This document shows positions 25,114 through 34,240 of a DNA stretch of 64,000 bases, piece by piece. A program made the position numbers and the translations under genes. Location of the stretch: NCBI GenBank assembly GCA_965366835.1, contig CBDUGF010000003.1, positions 5,162 to 69,161 on the forward strand. The letters run 5' to 3'. Positions within the stretch are counted from its first letter, which is position 1. Each line of letters begins with the position of its first letter. This stretch comes from JAKGBX01 sp965366835 (GTDB lineage: Bacteria; Pseudomonadota; Alphaproteobacteria; Rhodobacterales; Rhodobacteraceae). The notes below the pieces were generated by a model, which did not search any database, was not told the origin of the DNA, and worked only from the letters and a program-made list of their open reading frames with translations.

Positions 25114-26364
25114 ATGACGAGTAACGAGCTTCTGCAAGCGGAATTGAGCCCGCTTCAAGCCTGTACGATCAGCCGAGACGTGCAGAATTTCGATCTGTTG
25201 ATCGAGGACATGGAAACCACCCTGGGTGAAAACTGGGGCGATCTCGGGTTTGCCGAAGCCAAAACCTTTTTCAGCCAGCCGGAAGCGGAATCCCTGGAAT
25301 TCGTGGCGATGGCAATCGATGAAAGCGACGAGGAAAAGCTCGTCATGCTGGGCGAGATCATCGAGGCCGCCAAGGAAAAGGGCATCAAGGTGATCCTGAT
25401 CGCCGAAGATGTCAGCCCCGCCGCCCTGCACCAGCTGCTGCGCCACGGCGCCGATGAATTCATCCCCTACCCGCTGCCCGAAAACGAATTGAAGGCGGCG
25501 ATCGAGCGGCTGCGGACCGTCGAACAGCCGCCCGAACCGGTTGCAGCCGCGCCCGCAGCGCGGGCCAAGGGCACCGGCCCGGGCAACCGCAACGGTGTGA
25601 TCATCGCAGTGCACGGGCTTGCCGGCGGCACCGGTGCGACGACGCTGGCGGTCAACCTCGCTTGGGAACTGGCCACCATCGACAAGACCGATCCGCCGCA
25701 GGTCTGCCTGATCGATCTGGATCTGCAGTTCGGCGCGGTCTCGACCTATCTCGATCTGCCGCGCCGCGAGGCCGTCTATGAAATGCTGACCGACACGGAA
25801 AGCATGGATAATGACGTGTTCAAACAGGCGCTGGTGACCTTCGAGGAGACGATGAGCGTGCTGACCGCACCGTCCGACATGCTGCCGCTCGACCTGATCA
25901 GTTCGGACGATGTCAAAGCGGTGATCGAGATGGCTCGGAGCCATTTCGACTATGTCATCGTCGACATGCCCTCGACCCTGGTGTCCTGGAGCGAGGTGGT
26001 GTTGAACGCGGCCCAGGTCTATTTCGCGACGCTCGAACTCGACATGCGTTCGGCGCAGAACACCCTGCGGCTCAAACGTGCGCTTCAGGCCGAGGATCTG
26101 CCGTTCGAAAAGCTGCGCTATGTGCTGAACCGGGGGCCGAAATTCACCGATCTGAACGGCAAGAGCCGGGTCAAGCGGCTGGGCGAGAGCCTCGACATTT
26201 CGGTCGAGCTGCAATTGCCCGACGGCGGCAAACCGGTCACCCAGGCCGCCGATCACGGGCTGCCGCTGGCCACGTCGGCGGCAAAAAATCCGCTGCGCCG
26301 CGAGATCGCAAAACTGGCGCAAAGCCTGCACGAGATTGGTCGGGACGAAGCCGAAGCGGCCTGA
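25114..26364 (+). CDS. cpaE: Tad pilus ParA-like ATPase CpaE/TadZ
   Basis: Polar localisation factor of the Tad machine. The 416-residue protein has an N-terminal atypical receiver-like domain (about 15-130) and a C-terminal ParA/MinD-type ATPase. The P-loop region is VHGLAGGTGATTLAVNLAWE, with Ala in place of the usual Walker lysine, as in other CpaE proteins. LIDLDLQFGAVSTYLDLPRR and HFDYVIVDMPSTLVSWSEVV are the other ATPase motifs. It precedes cpaF by 30 bp in the same operon. Confidence 0.94.
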   Translation: MTSNELLQAELSPLQACTISRDVQNFDLLIEDMETTLGENWGDLGFAEAKTFFSQPEAESLEFVAMAIDESDEEKLVMLGEIIEAAKEKGIKVILIAEDVSPAALHQLLRHGADEFIPYPLPENELKAAIERLRTVEQPPEPVAAAPAARAKGTGPGNRNGVIIAVHGLAGGTGATTLAVNLAWELATIDKTDPPQVCLIDLDLQFGAVSTYLDLPRREAVYEMLTDTESMDNDVFKQALVTFEETMSVLTAPSDMLPLDLISSDDVKAVIEMARSHFDYVIVDMPSTLVSWSEVVLNAAQVYFATLELDMRSAQNTLRLKRALQAEDLPFEKLRYVLNRGPKFTDLNGKSRVKRLGESLDISVELQLPDGGKPVTQAADHGLPLATSAAKNPLRREIAKLAQSLHEIGRDEAEAA

Positions 26365-26394
26365 AACCCGACCCAGAACAAAGGATAGAGCCAC

Positions 26395-27858
26395 ATGTTT
26401 TCGCGTTACAAGAAAGACGACGGACCCGCAAAACCCGGCAAGCCGGGCAAGGCCGGTGGCAATGTCACCGCGTTGCCGCAGGCCAAGGCGCCCGAGTCGG
26501 TGTCTGCCGTGGCAGCCTCGCTGCGCCGCCCCTCGCCGCAAAAGCCGGCGCGCGTCGGCAATGAGGACAAGGAACAAAAGCGCAAGGAGCGTATGGGCGA
26601 GCTGAAGCTCGAGCTGCACCGCGAGCTGCTTGAAAACCTCAATCTCGCGGCGCTCGATCAGGCCAGCGAATCCGATCTGCGTGCCGAAATCAACGAGATC
26701 ACCACCGAGGTTCTGAACCAGAAGGCGATGGTGCTGAACCGCGAGGACCGCAACCAGCTCAACAAGGAGCTTTATGACGAGGTCCGCGGGCTGGGGCCGC
26801 TCGAAACCCTGCTGGAAGACGATACGGTCAACGATATCCTGGTCAACGGCGCCAAGCAGATTTTCGTGGAACGTTCGGGCAAGCTCGAACTGACCGACAT
26901 CACCTTCAAGGATGAAAAGCACCTGATGCGGATCATCGACAAGATCGTTTCGGCCGTCGGCCGGCGGGTCGATGAATCCAACCCCTATGTCGACGCCCGT
27001 CTGCAGGACGGCTCGCGGTTCAACGCCATGGTGCCGCCGATCGCGGTGGATGGCTCGCTGGTCTCGATCCGGAAATTCAAGAAAGACAAGCTCGGCATCG
27101 ACGACCTGATCAATTTCGGCGCCTTTTCCGAGGAAATGGCCGCCTATCTCCAGGCCGCCGTGGCCACCCGCCTCAACATCATCGTGTCCGGCGGGACCGG
27201 TTCGGGTAAGACCACCACGCTCAACGCGCTGTCGGGCTTCATCGCCAATGACGAGCGCATCCTCACCATCGAGGACACGGCCGAACTCCAGCTGCAGCAG
27301 ACCCATGTCGGCCGGATGGAAAGTCGCCCGCCCAACGTCGAAGGCAAGGGCGAGGTCAGCCCGCGCGATTGCCTGAAGAACGCCCTGCGGATGCGCCCCG
27401 ACCGGATCATCGTCGGCGAGACCCGCGGCGAGGAAGTTATCGACATGCTCCAGGCCATGAACACCGGCCACGACGGCTCGATGACCACGATTCACGCCAA
27501 CAACGCACGCGACGGCATTTCCCGTCTGGAAAACATGATCGCCATGGCCGGGATCGAGATGCCGCTGAAAGCTGTGCGCTCGCAGATTTCTTCGGCCGTG
27601 AACCTCATCGTGCAGGCCTCGCGCCTGCAGGACGGCTCGCGCCGGATGACCTCGATCACCGAGATCACCGGCATGGAGGGCGATGTGATTTCAATGCAGG
27701 AAATCTTCCGCTTCCAGCGCGTCGGCCTCACACCTGACAACAAGATCATCGGGCATTTTACCGCCACCGGCGTGCGTTCGCACTTCTCCGAACGCTTCCG
27801 CCTCTGGGGCTATGATCTGCCGCCCGCGATCTTCGAACCCACAATGGCAGCGGAGTAA
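26395..27858 (+). CDS. cpaF: Tad pilus secretion ATPase CpaF/TadA
   Basis: Hexameric ATPase that powers pilus assembly, and in some systems retraction. The 487-residue protein has a basic N-terminal tail and a helical region, then the type II/IV secretion ATPase core: Walker A SGGTGSGKTTTLNALSGF at about 265-282, ERILTIEDTAELQL, the RMRPDRIIVGETRGEE Walker B/Asp box region, and the His box MTTIHANNARDGISRLENMI. It lies immediately upstream of tadB (five bases). Confidence 0.97.
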   Translation: MFSRYKKDDGPAKPGKPGKAGGNVTALPQAKAPESVSAVAASLRRPSPQKPARVGNEDKEQKRKERMGELKLELHRELLENLNLAALDQASESDLRAEINEITTEVLNQKAMVLNREDRNQLNKELYDEVRGLGPLETLLEDDTVNDILVNGAKQIFVERSGKLELTDITFKDEKHLMRIIDKIVSAVGRRVDESNPYVDARLQDGSRFNAMVPPIAVDGSLVSIRKFKKDKLGIDDLINFGAFSEEMAAYLQAAVATRLNIIVSGGTGSGKTTTLNALSGFIANDERILTIEDTAELQLQQTHVGRMESRPPNVEGKGEVSPRDCLKNALRMRPDRIIVGETRGEEVIDMLQAMNTGHDGSMTTIHANNARDGISRLENMIAMAGIEMPLKAVRSQISSAVNLIVQASRLQDGSRRMTSITEITGMEGDVISMQEIFRFQRVGLTPDNKIIGHFTATGVRSHFSERFRLWGYDLPPAIFEPTMAAE

Positions 27859-27863
27859 AGATC

Positions 27864-28832
27864 ATGGGTATCAGTGCAGAACCGCTTATCTACGGCCTGA
27901 TTTTCGTCGGCGTCCTTGTGCTGGTCGAAGGTCTCTATCTGACCGTGTTCGGCAAGTCGATCTCGCTCAACAGCAAGGTCAACCGCCGGCTCGAGATGCT
28001 GGAAAAAGGTACCAACCGCGAAGAGGTGATGGAAAAACTCCGCAAGGAGATGCACCAGCACATGAAATCGCGCAAGATTCCGCTTTATTCTCTGCTGGCC
28101 GACAAGGCCCAGAAGGCGGCGATCGCGTTTTCCCCGAGTCAGCTGATGATGATCATGATCGGGCTTTCCGGCGTCGCCTTTATCGGGCTCACCGTGGGCA
28201 CCGAAACCGCGCTGGAAATCCGCGCCGCGATCGCCGTGGCGATGGGCGTCGGCGGGGTCTATTTCTGGGTCAGCAGCAAGGCCAAGAAACGTCTTTCGAT
28301 GATCGAGGAGCAACTCCCCGATGCGGTCGAACTGATGGTGCGCTCCTTGCGTGTCGGACATCCGTTCTCGGCGGCGATCCAGATCGTCTCGAAAGAGGTG
28401 AAGGATCCGCTGGCTTCCGAATTCGGCATCATCGCCGATGAAAGTGCCTATGGCCGCGACATGGGCGAGGCGCTCAAGGATATGGCCGAGCGTATTGGCC
28501 TGCAGGATTTGCGCTTCCTCGCGGTTGCGGTGTCGATTCAGCAGCAATCGGGCGGCAACCTGGCCGAGATCCTGGCCGGGCTGGCTGCGGTGATCCGGGC
28601 GCGCTTCCGCCTGTTCCGCCGGGTCAAGGCGATCACGGCAGAGGCGCAATGGTCGGGCAAGTTCCTGTCGGGCTTCCCGGTGCTCGCGCTGATCACGATC
28701 TTTCTGCTGGACCCGCACTACTATGACGAAGTCATGGATCATCCCTGGTTCATCCCGGCATGTCTCTTTGTCGGTGGGTTCCTGACGCTGAATCTCATCG
28801 TGATGCGCTGGCTCACGAACATCAAAGTCTGA
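27864..28832 (+). CDS. tadB: Tad pilus inner-membrane platform protein TadB
   Basis: Polytopic T2SSF-family protein that couples CpaF to pilin extrusion. The 322-residue product has an N-terminal helix (LIFVGVLVLVEGLYLTVFG), a helix pair around MMIMIGLSGVAFIGLTVG, a cytoplasmic T2SSF domain (about 150-275; EQLPDAVELMVRSLRVGHPF, LRFLAVAVSIQQQSGGNLAE) and two C-terminal helices. It is adjacent to tadC, with a 16-base gap. Confidence 0.94.
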   Translation: MGISAEPLIYGLIFVGVLVLVEGLYLTVFGKSISLNSKVNRRLEMLEKGTNREEVMEKLRKEMHQHMKSRKIPLYSLLADKAQKAAIAFSPSQLMMIMIGLSGVAFIGLTVGTETALEIRAAIAVAMGVGGVYFWVSSKAKKRLSMIEEQLPDAVELMVRSLRVGHPFSAAIQIVSKEVKDPLASEFGIIADESAYGRDMGEALKDMAERIGLQDLRFLAVAVSIQQQSGGNLAEILAGLAAVIRARFRLFRRVKAITAEAQWSGKFLSGFPVLALITIFLLDPHYYDEVMDHPWFIPACLFVGGFLTLNLIVMRWLTNIKV

Positions 28833-28848
28833 GCGGAGGGCACAACCA

Positions 28849-29820
28849 ATGGACGCACTCAACAAACTTCTGACCGAGCTTCTCGGCCCGATGGGCCCGC
28901 TGATGGCGGTCGGGCTTCTGGGCGTGGTGATGATTCTGCTGACCCTGCCGCTCATCCTGAAAAAACAGGAAGACCCGCTGGACAAGCTCAAGAAATCCAC
29001 CAAGTCGCAGAAATCCCTTGGCGACGTGAAGGAAAAACTGCGCGCCAAGCAGCGCAACGACAAGCTGGAGAAATACGCCACGTTCCTCGAACCGAAAAGC
29101 GAGGAAGAGCTGGAAGGCATCAAGCTCAAGCTGATGCAGGCTGGCTATCGCGATCGCGACGCGGTGCGGTATTTCCACTTTGCCCAGTTCGCACTCGGCA
29201 TCGGCCTCCTGATCCTTGGCGTGATCTACTTCATCCTGTTCAAATCGGGCGGCGATACCAATACCCAGCAGACCCTGATGTATATCCTCGGCCCCGGTGC
29301 CGCGGGCTACATGCTGCCCAAATACTGGATCACCAAGCGTCAGGGCTCACGTCAGGAAGAGATCACCAACGGCTTTCCCGATGCGCTCGACATGATGCTG
29401 GTCTGCGTCGAAGCGGGCACGTCTATGGACCAGGCGATCATCAAGGTGGCCGCCGAGATCCGCGCCTCCTACCCCTCGCTGGCCGACGAATTCGAAATCG
29501 TCGCCCATGAGATCAAGGCCGGCAAGGACAAGTCGTCGGTGCTCAGCGACATGTCCGAGCGCTGTGGCGTGCAAGACGTCGCCAGCTTCGTGACGGTTCT
29601 CAACCAGAGCCAGAGCTTCGGCACCCCGATCTCCGACGCGCTTCGCGTCTATGCCGGCGAGATGCGCGACAAGCGGGTGATGCGGGCCGAGGAAGCGGCC
29701 AACAAGCTGCCTACCAAGATGACCCTGGCGACGATGATGCTCACGGTTCCGCCGCTGCTGATCATCCTCGTCGGTCCCTCGGTGCATGGCATCACCCAGC
29801 TCGGCGGCATGAGCAACTGA
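28849..29820 (+). CDS. tadC: Tad pilus inner-membrane platform protein TadC
   Basis: Second T2SSF-family platform subunit, partner of TadB. The 323-residue protein shows LMAVGLLGVVMILLTLPLIL at the N-terminus, FAQFALGIGLLILGVIYFIL, a T2SSF domain with GFPDALDMMLVCVEAGTSMD and FVTVLNQSQSFGTPISDALR, and a C-terminal helix MMLTVPPLLIILVGPS. A strong hairpin follows the stop. Confidence 0.94.
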   Translation: MDALNKLLTELLGPMGPLMAVGLLGVVMILLTLPLILKKQEDPLDKLKKSTKSQKSLGDVKEKLRAKQRNDKLEKYATFLEPKSEEELEGIKLKLMQAGYRDRDAVRYFHFAQFALGIGLLILGVIYFILFKSGGDTNTQQTLMYILGPGAAGYMLPKYWITKRQGSRQEEITNGFPDALDMMLVCVEAGTSMDQAIIKVAAEIRASYPSLADEFEIVAHEIKAGKDKSSVLSDMSERCGVQDVASFVTVLNQSQSFGTPISDALRVYAGEMRDKRVMRAEEAANKLPTKMTLATMMLTVPPLLIILVGPSVHGITQLGGMSN

Positions 29821-29833
29821 TGCAAACTGGTTG

Positions 29834-29872
29834 CGGTCCGGCGCGAAAAAGCGCCGGGCCGGCCAAATTTTC
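29834..29872 (+). terminator. Terminator-like hairpin after tadC
   Basis: An 11-bp stem (CGGTCCGGCGC with GCGCCGGGCCG, one T-G pair) closes on GAAAAA and is followed by GCCAAATTTTCCCC. It separates the export-platform genes from the TPR lipoprotein genes. Confidence 0.75.
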
Positions 29873-29942
29873 CCCAACCGGGGCGGTTTTCACGTAAGGC
29901 TCAAACGCGAAAACTATAAAAACATTACCTGTCGAGCAATCC

Positions 29943-30497
29943 ATGACCCGGGTGGGACTTCTCATCATCTGTTCTGCGTTTCTCGCCGCGTGTTCCGCGC
30001 CGCTGGGTCCGTCGAAGGGTGGCCCCTTCGCCCCCGGTGCAAAGCACAATGCGCCCGCCGTCGATGGGCTGGTCGTCGGGCATCGGCTGATGGCCGCAGG
30101 CGAACATGAGCTGGCCTTGCAGGCCTTTACCCGCGCCGCCGCCGAACAGGGCATGAATGTCGATGTGATCTCGGCCCTGGGCAGCGCCAATCTCGGTCTC
30201 GGACGTCTCGGTCAGGCCGAAAAGCTGCTGCGGCGCGCCATCAAGGCCGATCCGAGCATCCCGGAAAACTGGAACAATCTGGGCGTTGTGCTGATGGAAC
30301 AGCGCAATTTCGCGGAAGCCGAGCAGGTGTTTCGCCGCGCCTATGCGCTCGACAATGGCGAAAGTGACTCAATTCGCGATAATTTGCGCTTGGCACTCGC
30401 AAAAACGGAAAATTCCGATTATGATGAAGTTCAAGAGCAAGACTACAAATTGGTACGGCGGGGCAGCAGCGACTTCCTGATACGTCAGATACCATGA
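29943..30497 (+). CDS. TadD-like TPR lipoprotein 1
   Basis: A 184-residue lipoprotein with lipobox SAFLAACS (Cys17). The mature part holds about three tetratricopeptide repeats (LMAAGEHELALQAFTRAAAE, LGRLGQAEKLLRRAIKADPS, MEQRNFAEAEQVFRRAYALD). TadD proteins act as pilotins or assembly factors at the outer membrane in Tad systems. It follows tadC after a terminator and precedes a second TPR lipoprotein by 37 bp. The C-terminal 35 residues are charged and non-TPR. Confidence 0.85.
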   Translation: MTRVGLLIICSAFLAACSAPLGPSKGGPFAPGAKHNAPAVDGLVVGHRLMAAGEHELALQAFTRAAAEQGMNVDVISALGSANLGLGRLGQAEKLLRRAIKADPSIPENWNNLGVVLMEQRNFAEAEQVFRRAYALDNGESDSIRDNLRLALAKTENSDYDEVQEQDYKLVRRGSSDFLIRQIP

Positions 30498-30534
30498 GAA
30501 AACGAGGCTGAGGCAGAAAAAGGACGCAGGCAAG

Positions 30535-31392
30535 ATGCGCCATTTCAAGATACTTACCCTGTGCCTGTCGGGTGCGGTCTTTCTGACTGCATGTGACAAA
30601 ACCGGCACCGGCAATGTCGACCGCGCATTGCAGAATGTGAACGTGGTCGACGAGAGCAATCTCAACGACATCATGCTCACCGTGGCCGACCCCAACGAAG
30701 CGGTCGCCTATTTTCAGCGCGCCGCCAATGACCAGCCCGATCGCACCGATCTTCAGCGTGGCCTGGCCCAATCGCTGGTCCGTGCCAAGCGCGGAACCGA
30801 GGCTGTGGTGGCCTATCAGAAGCTGATGAAGATGGAGGGTGCCACCGAGGACGACCGTGTCGACATGGCCGATGCCCAGATCCGCGCAGCTGACTGGAAA
30901 GGCGCCGAAGCCACGCTCAACACTGTGCCGCCGACACATGAGACCTTCAAACGCTATCGTCTCGAAGCGATGGTCGCCGACAGCAAGAAGGATTGGAAGA
31001 AATCCGACAGTTTCTATGAAATCGCTGTCGGCCTGACAACGCGCCCCGCCGGGGTGATGAACAACTGGGGATATTCCAAGCTGACCCGCGGCGATTTCTC
31101 CGAGGCCGAGCGGCTGTTTGGCGAGGCGATCACCCATGACAAGACGCTGTTCACCGCCAAGAACAACATGGTTCTGGCCCGCGGTGCACAGCGCAACTAC
31201 AACCTGCCGGTGATCCCGATGAACCAGTCGGAACGCGCCCAGCTTCTGCACACGCTGGGGCTTTCGGCGATCAAGCAGGGCGACGTCGAGACCGGCAAGG
31301 GCTTGTTGCGCGAGGCCATCGACACCCATCCGCAGCATTTCGAAGCCGCCGTGCGCAGCTTGCGCGCGCTGGAATCGACCGTAACCAACTGA
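30535..31392 (+). CDS. TadD-like TPR lipoprotein 2
   Basis: A 285-residue lipoprotein (lipobox GAVFLTACD, Cys20) made largely of TPR units: PNEAVAYFQRAANDQPDRTD, AKRGTEAVVAYQKLMKMEG, SKLTRGDFSEAERLFGEAIT and AIKQGDVETGKGLLREAIDT. With the preceding gene it gives this locus two TadD-type proteins. The ribosome-binding site is present but weak. The prepilin peptidase gene begins 10 bp later, so the genes are probably co-transcribed. Confidence 0.87.
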   Translation: MRHFKILTLCLSGAVFLTACDKTGTGNVDRALQNVNVVDESNLNDIMLTVADPNEAVAYFQRAANDQPDRTDLQRGLAQSLVRAKRGTEAVVAYQKLMKMEGATEDDRVDMADAQIRAADWKGAEATLNTVPPTHETFKRYRLEAMVADSKKDWKKSDSFYEIAVGLTTRPAGVMNNWGYSKLTRGDFSEAERLFGEAITHDKTLFTAKNNMVLARGAQRNYNLPVIPMNQSERAQLLHTLGLSAIKQGDVETGKGLLREAIDTHPQHFEAAVRSLRALESTVTN

Positions 31393-31402
31393 TCGGCCCG
31401 GC

Positions 31403-31897
31403 ATGGAGATCAGCCAGCTTTCGGCGATCTGGTTCGCGCCTTTCGTAGGGCCGATCTGTGCTTGGGTGGCTTGGTCCGACATGGCGACCATGCGCATTCC
31501 CAACAAGGCGGTCGTGGCGCTGGCCACGGTCTTCCTGGTGCTCGGCCTTTTTCTGATGCCGCTGCCCGAATATGCCTGGCGGCTCTTTCACCTCGTCATC
31601 ATCCTGCTGATCGGCATCTTCATGAACGCCGCCGGCATGATCGGCGCGGGAGATGCCAAGTTCGCCGCCGCCGCCGCGCCCTTCATCGCCAGCGGCGATC
31701 TGCGCCTGATCCTGCCACTCTTTGCCGCCAACCTGCTGGCCGCCTACGTGACCCACCGTCTGGCCCGCCACAGCGCCCTGCGCCGGCTGGCGCCGGGCTG
31801 GGAAAGCTGGAGCCGGGGCTGGGATTTCCCGATGGGGCTGGCCCTGGGCGGCACGCTCGCCGCCTATATCGGGCTCGGGATCTTTTTCGGATCCTGA
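31403..31897 (+). CDS. cpaA: Prepilin peptidase CpaA/TadV
   Basis: Aspartic-acid membrane protease that trims the two prepilins. The 164-residue protein has four or more helices and both catalytic aspartates of the A24A family: Asp26 in AWSDMATMRIPN and Asp84 in the GxGD motif (MIGAGDAKFAAA). It lacks the N-terminal methyltransferase domain of PilD, as is normal for TadV. The substrates are presumably the pilins at 20747 and 21087. Confidence 0.92.
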   Translation: MEISQLSAIWFAPFVGPICAWVAWSDMATMRIPNKAVVALATVFLVLGLFLMPLPEYAWRLFHLVIILLIGIFMNAAGMIGAGDAKFAAAAAPFIASGDLRLILPLFAANLLAAYVTHRLARHSALRRLAPGWESWSRGWDFPMGLALGGTLAAYIGLGIFFGS

Positions 31898-32167
31898 CGC
31901 CCAGAGCCCCGAACCCAGGGCCTGACCCCGCAAATCCCGGCCGCCCGTCACAATCTCGCCGCAAACTTTCCCCGGATATGCCCGCGTTGATGCTGACCGT
32001 TTCATTTTTTCTGCACTTTATGGGGCCATTCTGTCTATCGAACGGATTTTGTTTGGGAGTGGCCCGCAATCGCGATAAACTCCCGGCAATAGGCGCGAAA
32101 AGCGCATTCGAGCAGTCAGGCGCAGCCGATCGCGTCGCAACCCCGAGTTAGAGACAGGCGTATTGCA

Positions 32168-33475
32168 ATGAACATGCAGCCCACTGCCGTTATGGCCCCG
32201 CCGCCGCCGCGCACGATCGACGAGATGAGACTTCCCGCCGTCATGATGCGCGATATCCTTCTCAAGACCGTCTTTCGCAAGAACATCAGCGAAGTCACCG
32301 AAATGGCCAAAGCGGTCTGCCTGCCCCGGCAGGTGACCCAGGAACTGGTCGATCTGGCCCGCGAACATCGGCTGTTCGAGGCCACCGGCACGCTCAACGC
32401 CAATGCCGGCGGAGAGATGGGCTATCAGCTCACCGACGCGGGCAAGGCCCGCGCCCTCGACGCGCTGGCGCAATCGGAATATTTCGGCGCCATGCCGGTG
32501 CCGCTCGCGGTCTATCGCGAACAGATCAAGCGCCAGTCGATCCGCAACATCCAGATCACTCGCGAACAGCTCACCGGCGCGATGGGCCACCTGGTGCTGC
32601 CCGACGCGCTGCTCGACCATCTCGGCCCGGCCGTCGGCGCCGGTCGTTCGATCCTGATGTATGGCCCCCCGGGCAACGGCAAGAGCTCGATTTCCAACGG
32701 CATCCGCGACGCCATGGGCGACAAGATCTATGTCCCGCGCGCGATCGAATATTCCGGCCAGGTGATCACCGTGTATGACCCGATCGTGCATTCCGCCGCC
32801 GAACAGGAGGAGGACGATCCCAATTCCCTGCGCCGCCGCACCACCTTCGACACCCGCTATGTCCGCTGCGACCGGCCCACCGTGATCACCGGCGGCGAGC
32901 TCACACTCGACATGCTCGATCTGGTCTACAACCCAACCGCGCGCACCTATCAGGCGCCTTTGCAACTGAAGTCCACCGGCGGCATCTTCATCGTCGACGA
33001 CCTTGGCCGCCAGCAGGAGCCGCCGCAGGCGCTGGTCAACCGCTGGATCGTGCCGCTCGAGGAAAACAAGGATATCCTGGCGCTGCAATCGGGCGAGAAA
33101 TTCGAAGTTCCGTTCGACACGCTGGTGATCTTCTCGACCAACTTCCACCCCAACGAGATCTTCGACCAGGCCGCGCTGCGCCGGATCTTCTTCAAGATCA
33201 AGATCGACGGCCCCAACCAGGAAGACTTCCTCAAGATCTTCGCCATGGTGGCGCGCAAGCGCGGCATGGAGCTCGACGAGTCGGCTCTGGTCCACCTCCT
33301 CAAGGTGAAATATCCGACGATCAAGAATGTCTACGCCAACTATCAGCCGATCTTCCTGATCGACCAGATGATCGCGGTCTGCGATTTCGAAGGCTTGCCC
33401 TACAAGATGAGCCCCGATCTGATCGACCGGGCCTGGGCCAACATGTTCGTCAAGAACGAGAAGATCGTGAAGTAG
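32168..33475 (+). CDS. AAA-family ATPase following the Tad locus
   Basis: A 435-residue cytosolic ATPase. After a proline-rich start and a helical N-terminal domain, the AAA core has Walker A MYGPPGNGKSSISNGI at about 164-179, Walker B GIFIVDDLGRQ at about 272-282, and sensor-1-like VIFSTNFHPNEIF, with arginine-finger candidates in QAALRRIFFKIKI. Similar proteins are widespread in alphaproteobacteria, from memory, without a firm function. It lies 270 bp after cpaA in the same direction and is followed by a strong terminator. A link with pilus biogenesis is suggested only by position. Confidence 0.85.
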   Translation: MNMQPTAVMAPPPPRTIDEMRLPAVMMRDILLKTVFRKNISEVTEMAKAVCLPRQVTQELVDLAREHRLFEATGTLNANAGGEMGYQLTDAGKARALDALAQSEYFGAMPVPLAVYREQIKRQSIRNIQITREQLTGAMGHLVLPDALLDHLGPAVGAGRSILMYGPPGNGKSSISNGIRDAMGDKIYVPRAIEYSGQVITVYDPIVHSAAEQEEDDPNSLRRRTTFDTRYVRCDRPTVITGGELTLDMLDLVYNPTARTYQAPLQLKSTGGIFIVDDLGRQQEPPQALVNRWIVPLEENKDILALQSGEKFEVPFDTLVIFSTNFHPNEIFDQAALRRIFFKIKIDGPNQEDFLKIFAMVARKRGMELDESALVHLLKVKYPTIKNVYANYQPIFLIDQMIAVCDFEGLPYKMSPDLIDRAWANMFVKNEKIVK

Positions 33476-33528
33476 GAGCCGCACGCGCCTTGCCCTCAAG
33501 GCCGGTCCGACAGGCGCGGACATAGAAA

Positions 33529-33565
33529 CGGCGCAGCCTTTTCAAAGGCTGCGCCGCTCGGTTTT
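33529..33565. terminator. 13-bp-stem terminator after the AAA ATPase
   Basis: CGGCGCAGCCTTT pairs perfectly with AAAGGCTGCGCCG around TC, followed by CTCGGTTTTT. It lies between convergent genes and would stop transcription of the ATPase; on the other strand the tail is less T-rich. Confidence 0.88.
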
Positions 33566-33577
33566 TCTGGCCAAAGG

Positions 33578-34240
33578 TCAGAAGTCCATACGAACCCCAA
33601 CGCGAATTGCGTGCTGCCTGACATCAACCGGCATCGTGACCCCCGGGAAGCCCGGATTGAGCATCCCACTGGCGGTACCATAGTCGGTATAGCGATACTC
33701 CGTCCTCAGGGTCATGTTGCCACCCAGGCGCGTATCGACACCAAAACCAGCGGTCCAACCATTCATCTGTTCGCTGTAGGTGTTGGTAAGGTAGCTGGCC
33801 GACGGCCCCCCGTAGAAGTCAAAATCCCCACGGGCATACCCAGCCGTCATATAGTAGAGCGCCGGGTTTCCGCCGATCGCACCGGTCATGCCGACAACCG
33901 CCCGGATCGAGCCCTGCCAGTTCAATTCGGCCCGACCGCCCGAGGTTGACCCCGTGGCATTGATGTAGTCACCCGAGGCATTGCTTCCTTCAAAGTCCAG
34001 CTCGCCGCCATAGACGGTGTTGCCGTTCTGGACCGCGTAGCCGAAAAAGCCGCCATAGAGGCCACCTTTCGGGTTCGATTTTCCGGATGGCGCACCGTTG
34101 TCAAATGTATGCGTTGCGCTGTGGCTGGTGTAGCCGAGCGTCACGCCGCCATATAAACCGTCCCAATCCTAGGCGGCCGCCATACACGGGGCCAAAACAA
34201 CGGAAACGCTCAACGCTAATACCTTTTGATTTGCAAACAT
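33578..34240 (-). pseudogene. Outer-membrane beta-barrel protein gene interrupted by an in-frame TAG
   Basis: From ATG 34240 (ribosome-binding site AAGGAAG) the frame encodes a perfect signal peptide of 23 residues (MFANQKVLALSVSVVL, then APCMAAA), then TAG at 34171-34169, then continues without further stop as DWDGLYGGVTLGYTSHS through 197 codons. The mature part looks like an 8-strand OmpA/OmpW-type porin: alternating strands, DTRLGGNMTLRTEYRYTDYG and a C-terminal Phe (GVRMDF), the BAM recognition residue. A shorter start at GTG 34144 would lack a signal peptide. TAG is one change from GAG or CAG. It is therefore a recent nonsense allele, a readthrough gene or a sequence error. Confidence 0.85.

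Noticed and set aside
34169..34171. TAG read as pyrrolysine in the barrel gene
   Set aside because: No pyl genes are visible, pyrrolysine use is not expected in this group, and a residue at a signal-peptide junction has no reason to be pyrrolysine.
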